DNA from: Taenia hydatigena
Lineage: Eukaryota; Platyhelminthes; Cestoda; Cyclophyllidea; Taeniidae
Direction: 5' to 3'
Assembly (NCBI GenBank): GCA_036345935.2
Contig: JADWOT020000005.1
Span: forward strand, 17,524,369 to 17,588,368
DNA: 64,000 nt
Shown in pieces: positions 55,386 through 64,000 of the stretch (its first letter is position 1; every line of letters begins with the position of its first letter). A program made the translations under genes and the position numbers. Below the pieces are notes generated by a model. It had not been told where the DNA came from. It ran no database searches and saw only the letters and a program-made list of their open reading frames with translations.

Positions 55386-58300
55386 AGAATATAAAGGTCT
55401 ACCCTAGCTTTCCTTTTTAAAGACTATCATCGTGATCACCACTTCAGAGGGAAGGATAATCCATCAAAACTAAATCGCAAAACAACTTGGTTCGACAACT
55501 CCGTATTAGACATCGGCTCGCAGGACTATTCGAAATGTGCTTACAAACTTTGTCTGGTAGAAAAAACGAATGAACCAATGCAATACGGTCAAAAACAAAG
55601 AACCGAAACAGAAGGATGAAAATTATACATACTTTAGGAAGGAAGTATTTTTCAATAAGCGAAATGCTTGAGGGGTGGTCCAATTTAAGTGTCACTGTCC
55701 AGTGATAATTGTACCCCAAAAAGGGCTCTTTTTGTACCACTTCCGGCAAATTTACAAAAATGCATCCGTTTTTCACCGCACAATACTTTGTGCTTCCGAA
55801 CCAAAATACTCACTACTGTACGCGTTACGAGAGGTAGCACAAAATAAAGTAGGTAGACAATGCGAATGGCATGAAATCACCACTTTTTATTTGAAAATTA
55901 AGAGTTCGCCTTGTTTAGCGTTTTGACAGTGGCTGAAAACTTTGATTTTAGACAAAATTTCACTTTATCCCTCACTCAGGTGGATTTCTAGTGGGGAGGA
56001 ATTTAGGTTAAGATTTTTGCCGACAGCTACTGCTTATGCTTTCAAGGGGTAAATAAGGAGCTAAAACTAGCCGGAGTCAATCATTCAAGAGCTATCAATT
56101 GATTTTGAATGGTAGATTCAGAAGGCTGACCTACATAGGTAACATCAAAACTGAAATTACCTCATTGATGACGGTTCGGGTGGACTAGTGCTGCTTAAAT
56201 AATAAAGCGATTGTCTAGAGCCAAATTTGTATCTGATTTTGTGGACGCAGATTGCTGCATTGATTCGACTGGGAAGTTAACAACATATGACTTGAAACCT
56301 TTAAGTATGATCTGCCCTTGCGTCCACCACCTGACTGTGAAGCACGTTGTAGAGTCCTGCAGGTCTCAACATAATGAGCGCAAAGCAAGTAGTCATCTTT
56401 TTAACGGTGACAGCGAACCCATACGATAAATTCGTATCTGAGGTGAGTTATCAACGCTGAGGCTTAGAATGACTTCAAAATTTAAGTTCAAGTGTCAATA
56501 TTTTACGTGGATCAGTCTTGTACTCCAGTATTCGTGGTATCGGCCACCGCCTTGGCATTCTATATTTCGCATTTTTGTGTTTAGCCCATAGGTTTCTTAA
56601 TTTTTCGGTCAAGTTTCGTCAAGAGTTGTGCACACTTTGACGCATTTTTGGAAGCTGCAACAACGACAGTGATCAGCAAAGACTTTTAATAAATAAAAGC
56701 CTCTATTGCTCTGGCTATACATCATGCAAAGACTCACTCTTTTGGCCATCAATAATGACACCAAGTCTCGAGGATATAAGGTGCTAATTGAACAAAAATG
56801 CAAGACTTACGTTATTACAAAAAATAACTAAAAAATAACTGCGTGAATAAATACGCCTCCTCACTTCTCAAAAGGTTAATTAGGTGACCATTCCTACAAG
56901 CAGCCTTGAGAGCGATGTCCGCTCACAGTGGTGCCATGACAAGTCCGGAGCAATGGGATACCAATGCAGTTTTCATAGACTCACTGATGTTGATGATGTT
57001 GATGTTAAGGAAAATGCCTTCGTTTTCCGTCTTTGAACCATTCCTGCAGTACTGAATGTTTTGTGAGAGTTGACTCGGAATGGTGATCACTTGAATGTGC
57101 GAAGAGTTGGTATTGGAGAGGAGGTTATTAATTGGCGAAATAATGGAAAAGAGTCTTATTCCATTATCACTGCACAATGAGAGTTGAGCTCTAAAACTGT
57201 TGCCTTTCAAACCACTTCCAGCATAGTTGCAACTATTTTTTAAGGTTCATTCTTCAATGCCTTTTATTTCCAAACCAAAACACTTATTGAGATACTCTTT
57301 ACGCAAAGGAATAATAGTAGGAATTTATGGACTAAGCAAATGGTACGCAATTATTATCCCTTGTTGGTGGTGTTCGTGGTAGAAATCTGGAATTTTGGTC
57401 AAACATTTACGGTTTTTCCTAAACCAAAGAGACGTGCCCCGCTCTCTGAACCGGATGGCTGGCAGTGAGCGAGTCTAAGAATGGAACATAAATGAACGGC
57501 TATCGTTTGGACTTTCTGGTGACAAAAGGTGCCGGGCAAGCCGACGTCGTTGTAGTGAGTGCGTAACAGTTTTGAGTAAGTGACACTCACATGCAAATAG
57601 GAAACAGCAATATCGTTTCATTCTAGAATTGTTAGTTAGTATTTTACCGCAGCTGATTCATCTTGCGCATTTACAACTTGTTTTTCCACTTAAATGTGTG
57701 AAGGTTGTTTAGTTTCCGATAAAAATTAGCGAGCCATTTGATATAATAAACAGCTTGCCAATCTGATGGGACGGCACTATTTTAGCCGCTGCTGCCGAGT
57801 AAACTTCATTCTCATCATCTATCCTGTTGGTAAGTTAAAGCCATGGAACTTTTAGGGTCGTAGCAACAGCCACGCTAAGGCGCAGACAAAATAAAATGAC
57901 AATAATAAGCTGCTTTATTCCCCAGCAGAACCTTTCTCTCTGTACCATTAGTGTCATGCCTTTCCATGCAGGTCAAATGTCAGCATCGGTTAAGACGCAA
58001 AAGGAATGACACTTTTATGAGCGATGGATGTTCAATTCCATTTGTATTGACTTGGGGTATTGCATTTTTGTAATGCATTATCTTACGTGCAAACCATGCC
58101 TCGAATCGTGCAACATATTTGCGCAAGCTTAAATAGCTGCTTTGAAGGCGAACCCACAAAATAGTCTGCGTATCAAATAGCAGATTTCCTAAGAAGGAAA
58201 TCTGGCCAGAACACCATTTTGTCGCGAACAAAAGGTGCTTTTATTGTTTAGCGGTCGTAAAAACTATTTATTTCAAGGTAAATTTAAGCATTAACAAGAT

Positions 58301-61300
58301 GATTGAAATTGATGAGTCGATGTTTGTCCCAATACTCCACCAGTCAGTTGCACCTGGTTTTTATGGTCGCTAAAGTAGAGACAATATTAAATAATGCTAA
58401 AGAATTTAGGCGAGAACAAAACTCATGCAAAAACAATGGCAGCATCATTGCCTTAAACTCGTTGAAGATGGTAAGTTTGAGTTTCAATACAAATCTGGAA
58501 GGGTGTAAAGGCAAGAACAAAGTCGACCACCTCCTAGTCGGCTATTTTGCTTCCAACTCCGTGTACATGACCATGCGATTCGGTTGGAAAACACAAGTTT
58601 ATTATTACATTGTTTGACAAATTAATTCCTATTTCTATGGTACACGCCAGAAAATGAATTTGATATGAATTCATAATGCGGTAAAACAAATCTTACAACG
58701 ATAGTTGACAAAATCCTTGGAAGAGAATGGATTTCATAGGCTCCAAGGATGCATTCGAAACAGAAGACTTGACATTACAAAGGGCAAATAAGGGATGGTA
58801 CAAAAGAGTCAGCCGTTTCCACCACCAATGCCTCATAATAAAAGAAAAATTTTGGCACCATTATATCGGAGATCAAAGCATATGACAACCTGTGGCCTAC
58901 ATTAGGAGCAGTTCAATTCTGAAAGGGTTGCTGGTATTTATTTTTAAGATACCGATCAGAACAACGCAGAACACAAAAGATGAACATCCATAATTTTAAA
59001 TGATCCTGCTCACAAAAAGAGCGTGATTTCTACACATTTTGAGAAAAACGGTTTTTTATGAGGGTTTGTAAAAGGCTCGCAATCGTGTTTATTTTTTGGT
59101 ATGAAAGACATTACAATCAAACTCCAGCTGAAAAACAGGTTGTAAATTTTAATGCGTTTTTTATTTTTAGCTCAAGTGAAAGCTCCTGCTCTGTCGCAAA
59201 GTAAAGGGAGAAGTGATTATCTCATTTCTTAAATTGACAGCATTAGCTATACCTCGCTTATTAAAACTGGCGACGACGGTAGAAAACACTGACTAATGTC
59301 ATGAAACGCACAGATAGATGTGGTTTTCACAAAATCACTTTTAAATTAGCAACCGAGCGTGGCAATTCACCTACGGCTGCGTCAAAATTAAGTCTTTCGA
59401 CTAGGGTAGTGAGCTCGCAACATTTGTTAACTCTCGGCTACAGTAACTACATGCAAAGAAGTCACAGCGCCTGGGATTCTCGCAATAAACTGTAATGTTT
59501 TGAAAGGTTTTATTGAAATAACCCACAATTATGGACTCACTTTAATCATAGTAATTAGCTCTGGCTCCGGAAACTACGATAACTTGTGCTTTATTTAACC
59601 AGGTCGTTCACAACTTAAAAAGCCGCAGTCGGCGCGGCCTTAGTGGGTTCGAAAATAGCCTTCCAATGTGCAATGAAGGTAGCCACATATAAGCAACTTC
59701 TATTTTGATAGTTGACAGAGTCTCAATTACCTAAGACGCATTAGACAAATTACTGTCTAAGTAAAAAATTCTCGTCGGACACCATGACAATCCCCTTTCA
59801 ACGCATTGTACCTGTGCTGGCACAATATGTTCTCACGTAAGCGTAAAAGAGTTCCCATAAGTTTTACAGAAGGCTCATTGCTTCATAGCCGAAAGTTACA
59901 AAGAAAACTAACGACAAAAAAGATTCTTAGATTGGAACTATGTCGTCATCCTGCGAGTCGTATTGTAATCAAATTTACAGATCACGCAAGTAATCGGTGC
60001 CCAACCACTGTACTTTCGCCACATTCAACCGTACATTACAGCATTCATGTGCTTCCTGTCGTGCTCCTATAACTTCAACCGACCACGGAGAGGACTCAGA
60101 GCACTAACTTGGTGGCAGAGGCAAACAAATCGATTCTAAGTGGTAAGTGTCCTGACTTCTTTACAGAATGTTGAACCGTACCGTCACAGACGAAGGGCAT
60201 ACCTTTTAGCAACTTCCTCTGTCCCATGTTCTGCAGGACTGCTATTAATGTGCTATCTCTCTTTCGACACCCTACTAGCAGGATACAATCCAGAGAATGT
60301 TGCTAGGTAGCACCAAAGTGAAGACAACGTGGCAAGAACAAGTAGTTTCAATGACTTATCTCACAGAACTCTTTTAAACTATGACCCTTAGTAAATGGCT
60401 CTGCTTTAACCCCAGTGGTCCTGCAACAAGCAATGGACATTCGAGATGGCTAAAAATGCCATTATCTTGCAAAGTAGTTGAAAAAGTATAAGACAACAGA
60501 TGAAGTAGGAATTGCAAGAGGAGTCTACGATGGTGCGACGAAGGATATTCTCTGTATCATGCCAATTAGATGGCTGGAGCTGGTGGTTAGTGGATGGATT
60601 TCATACAGTATTGACTACGTTGTGAAGGTCGACGCGGGAGAATGTCCGAGAGGAGGGTTGGAGGAGCGGGGCAATGTAGCACGTTGAGTGTTTTGATTAC
60701 GCGGCCACCTAAGACTGAGCCATTGTACTCGCGCTTGCAGGCACGGCCTTTGAGCCATGTCTGCAGCCGCAGATCTTCTAAATATTAGTTCCATACTTTA
60801 ATGACTTCTAACGAAGCCTGATTATGATTTTTAGAAGTTTACGACATCCTGTATATTTCTTAATGTGTAAATATCATGAAAATACTTCCATGACAAAAGT
60901 GGACCAAAACAATGCATCCGATGGATGTCAATAATGCCGAGGGTAAATTAATGTTAAAGTCCTTTTCACGGATGAGAAGTTAAAATAATGAATGCATCTT
61001 GCATTTGGTAACGTTTGTTGCCAATTTTTGTACTCAAATTTTTTCAGAGATGCTGAACAAATTGGGTTCTGTCGTTGACCTTTCGACCAAGGGAAATGCG
61101 CGCATGCACTTGTTTCCCTTTTCTCAAATTTTACCTGTTAATGTTCGTGCAAATGACGTAGAGAGGGATGGATTTCGAAAATAACGTCAAAATCCACAGA
61201 GCCTACGATATTTGGAACCTTTCTACGAAACTTTATTGAATTAAAAACCACTGCTGCGTTGTATAGTTTGCAGACCTTTTGCAGCAATGGGAAGTTTGCT

Positions 61301-64000
61301 TCTAAAACTGCATCTATAAACCAAAAAATCATCGACGACTAACCATATTTTCTTATATCCAGTTTATTAATTTTTTAGTTTGTTCCTTATTTAGTATGTG
61401 CGACCTTAACACCGGTAACAAGGAAAAACGATAGCCGTCACTTGATGGAACATCATTGAGGGAATGAGTCAGCGTCATCCTTGCTTCCTTCCCTCCTCCC
61501 CTACACCCACTGTCAATCATCTCACGATTTAGTTCTGAGTTTATGAGTTGCGTGTTAGGCCTCACAAGTCAACGAGCTTCTCCTCACGAATTTACCATCC
61601 AAGACTGTATCTCAAAACATCGTCCTCAAACTCAAGTTGTATACTATCGAGTAAGCAGATCTCAACAATGATTATGTCTGCAAATCACCACTCAAACACA
61701 GACGCATACATAGGGCATAGATTTGCAGGAGGGAAGTGATGTCTGGTGGTATAGAGTGGAGTTGAAGTGGAGCAGTAAAAAGACTTTATTAAAGAAATAA
61801 TCGTCAGAAAGTTCATCACAATAGAATGCAAACTACTTAATTTGAAAATTGTGCATGTTAAGAGTAATGACCTTCATTTTAGAAGTGAATTTCTAGTTTG
61901 ATCCGCAGTTATCAGTGCCAAATCTAATAAGCGGAAGCTACTGACTTTGATATTGAATTGTTTAACATGTTCTGGGAGTGCTTATCGCCATTTTTGAGCA
62001 TAAATTATTCAGGTTCATTCGCAGTAAGTAGATATCTTAACTGATCGCCAGCTGCCATACGTAATTGTTGAACCAATGCGTATCTGTGACTTCATCATGA
62101 AAGCAATAAAGTCCACTTTGGGATGGCGGATGCACAGATGTTGAGATATCGGTAATTTATTTCGTTGGGATAAAACTTACTGAATTACTTGTAATACTTG
62201 GGTCATTTGCTTAACACTTTGCTTGAAGGACACTTAAGCAGATCCACCATTTCGCCTCTCTCGGATTCTCGGATGTGATAACAGCTCCTATCCGTATTGT
62301 TTTTGCATTTTTGGCTTACGCCTCCCATTTTTTTGCCAGTAATTACAGCTTAGCAGCCAATTTAATTTGGATAACAAATATTGTTTTTAAATGCTATAAG
62401 CAATCTGAAGCGTATAATTTCTTGTATTTACTCATGTTTTTTACATTTTTACATTGATGTATGAAAATAATGCTAAGTGGTAAAGGAAGTTTTGAATTTG
62501 TGGGAACATTCTTAAACTATTTTAGTAGCTGCAGAATGAGGTGCAGCATTTTGGTGAAAAAAATAAGTTCAAGCGGTGAAAATTCCTCGTTAGAACAAGA
62601 ATAGCTTTGCTCTTCCATCACGTAGATAAAATTCGAGACAAAGCAAATTCCTATGCCTCCTATTGTATAATGTTAAATCACAGATTAAAATCGTCTTCAA
62701 ACGCGCCTTGAAAATGTCAAACCATCAGACAATCAAATTCAAAATATCACCGCTTGCCATCTGCACTACCTTGTAGCAAGCATATGTACGAAGAAAATCA
62801 GCATATACTAATTAAGCAAAAAAGTGAAATTACGAGTAATAAGAATTGTGTCATGCTTCAAATGTTTTCTTCACAGCTGTATGATTCCGCGCCCATATTT
62901 AAAAAACTGTTAGGATAAGAGCTCAATTATTTAAGTATATGCTTAGAAACCAGTTAGCGAACAAGTATTTTTCCAGTACTTACGAATCGAAGTGGTTTAT
63001 TCGACACTAGTAATTGTTGGTCGCGCTTAATATCATTTATTTAATCTTAGAGGATAATTGATCGCTCCATTCAAAAATAACTCTTTTTTAATGAAGCACT
63101 ATCCCGTACTTTAAATGACACCACTACTAGTTACTTTACTTCACTATCTTTGTACTGATGTTCATGCTGAGTGCTATAGCATCTTCCAATGTCGCATTCG
63201 CAAATTGTCTTTGCGAATGAATGATGCTTAAAAGATTTGTTAGTACTAAGAATTGCAATTAATGGCTTCTAAAGTGTGTTAAATTTTTAATTTATGTAAA
63301 TCCTAGTCATGTAGACATTACAAAGCTGTCGGAATGGAGACACCGATTCGCGATCATTATTCAACATAGAAGAATAAGCCAGACAACTCGTCTGGTACCA
63401 AGCAGGTAAAAAGTTAGTGCGGTGTACAGTGCAACCTGTTACAACGACTTGTAAAATGCATGCGATCGCAACGCTTTCTATTCTCTTACTTTTGATTTGA
63501 CCCTACTTTCATATTCGTATTGGTGGTTTTGATTTTGGCTTGCCAGCATTTAGAACCTCGAATAGCATGCTTTTATATTCACGGGAGATCGTTCCCCATC
63601 AAATTTGCCGTGCAATATTTGTTGAAGCAAGGTGGTCGGAGCTAATGCAGATGAGAGCGAATGTCTAAAATGTGCAACGAAGGCTTGAAATAGTTTTGAA
63701 AGGACGAGGAAATAATATTCTCAAATCGTGGATATTTGCAACAATTAAAAACAACTAATAAGGAGACACACGATCACATCTACTAATTACGACGAATATG
63801 CATCGTGACTCAAAGATGCAAAGCAATGTTGAGTTAATTAGGTACAGTTGGGAATTAATAAAACTCAGACATTTTTACCTAGAGGGTAAAGCTGGAGGCG
63901 AAAACAGCAAATCTGAAGAGGATGGCACAGCTAAGTCAGAGCGCCATTCATTCGTTATGGCCTCAAGAAGTCTCGTGCATGCAATACTTGTGATTCAAGA

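Larger units (their letters stand above)
39742..64000. other. gene-poor right arm of the window
   Basis: Apart from the 18S-derived segment and the repeats listed, I find no exon with domain evidence in this 24 kb. Open frames are short and scattered on both strands. A few on the minus strand end at good donor sequences (near 55625 with CCTAAA|GTATGT and near 56936 with CACT|GTGAGC), but they have no matching partner exon or recognisable protein. Introns of a long gene, regulatory DNA or a simple gene desert are all possible. Confidence 0.45.

Noticed and set aside
55444..55776. Minus-strand open frame ending at a GTATGT donor
   Set aside because: The donor is good, but no acceptor-linked neighbour or domain was found; the hydrophobic part lies after the donor and looks like AT-rich intron.
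56923..57596. Two minus-strand open frames near 57 kb, one ending at a GTGAGC donor
   Set aside because: There is no protein family signature, and no pair of splice sites joins them in phase.
1..64000. CRISPR arrays, bacterial operons, ribosome binding sites or riboswitches
   Set aside because: No regularly spaced repeats were found, and the exon-intron structure is eukaryotic, so these feature types do not apply.

Overview
This is a metazoan genomic window. Its coding regions are broken into exons with GT..AG boundaries and matching codon phases. The proteins are animal cell-surface types: immunoglobulin-like (Ig) domains, signal peptides, single membrane spans and a receptor tyrosine kinase. 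An invertebrate, possibly a flatworm, is my guess from the compact introns (down to about 65 bases) and the fast-diverging Ig domains. No single sequence here proves the taxon.

Layout. (1) 1.3-3.5 kb, plus strand: a two-exon gene for a two-Ig, one-span membrane protein resembling FAM187. (2) 5.4-22.0 kb, minus strand: a head-to-tail array of Ig-superfamily receptor genes, which I rebuilt exon by exon. Unit 1 is 22020-16997, unit 2/3 is 16792-10289 and unit 4 is 9734-5398. Almost every exon carries one divergent Ig domain, and internal exons start and end in phase 1. Units 1 and 4, and the 3' part of unit 2/3, have a membrane-span exon. Units 1 and 4 have longer cytoplasmic tails. A homologous DNA block lies just 5' of the predicted first exons of units 2 and 4. 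A third copy lies in the middle of unit 2/3, where the relics of a terminal exon can also be seen. This suggests tandem duplication followed by fusion of two neighbours. (3) 22.0-27.4 kb: no intact gene; dispersed repeats, a broken Ty3/gypsy-type integrase fragment and a hairpin. (4) 27.4-38.3 kb, minus strand: an Ig-domain receptor tyrosine kinase with a complete kinase domain over five exons, an HGD catalytic loop in place of HRD, and an activation segment without tyrosine. (5) 38.4-64.0 kb: one possible extra Ig exon, a decayed 18S rRNA-derived segment near 41.5-41.9 kb, several diverged repeats, and otherwise nothing I can call a gene.

The array and the kinase share Ig modules and orientation, so all may act in surface recognition: the array proteins as adhesion or recognition receptors, the kinase as a signalling receptor. 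The array has the architecture expected of a fast-evolving recognition-receptor cluster, and it is the main candidate for an undescribed system here. Its function is inference. Exon ends come from splice-site reading and phase matching by eye, not from transcript evidence.
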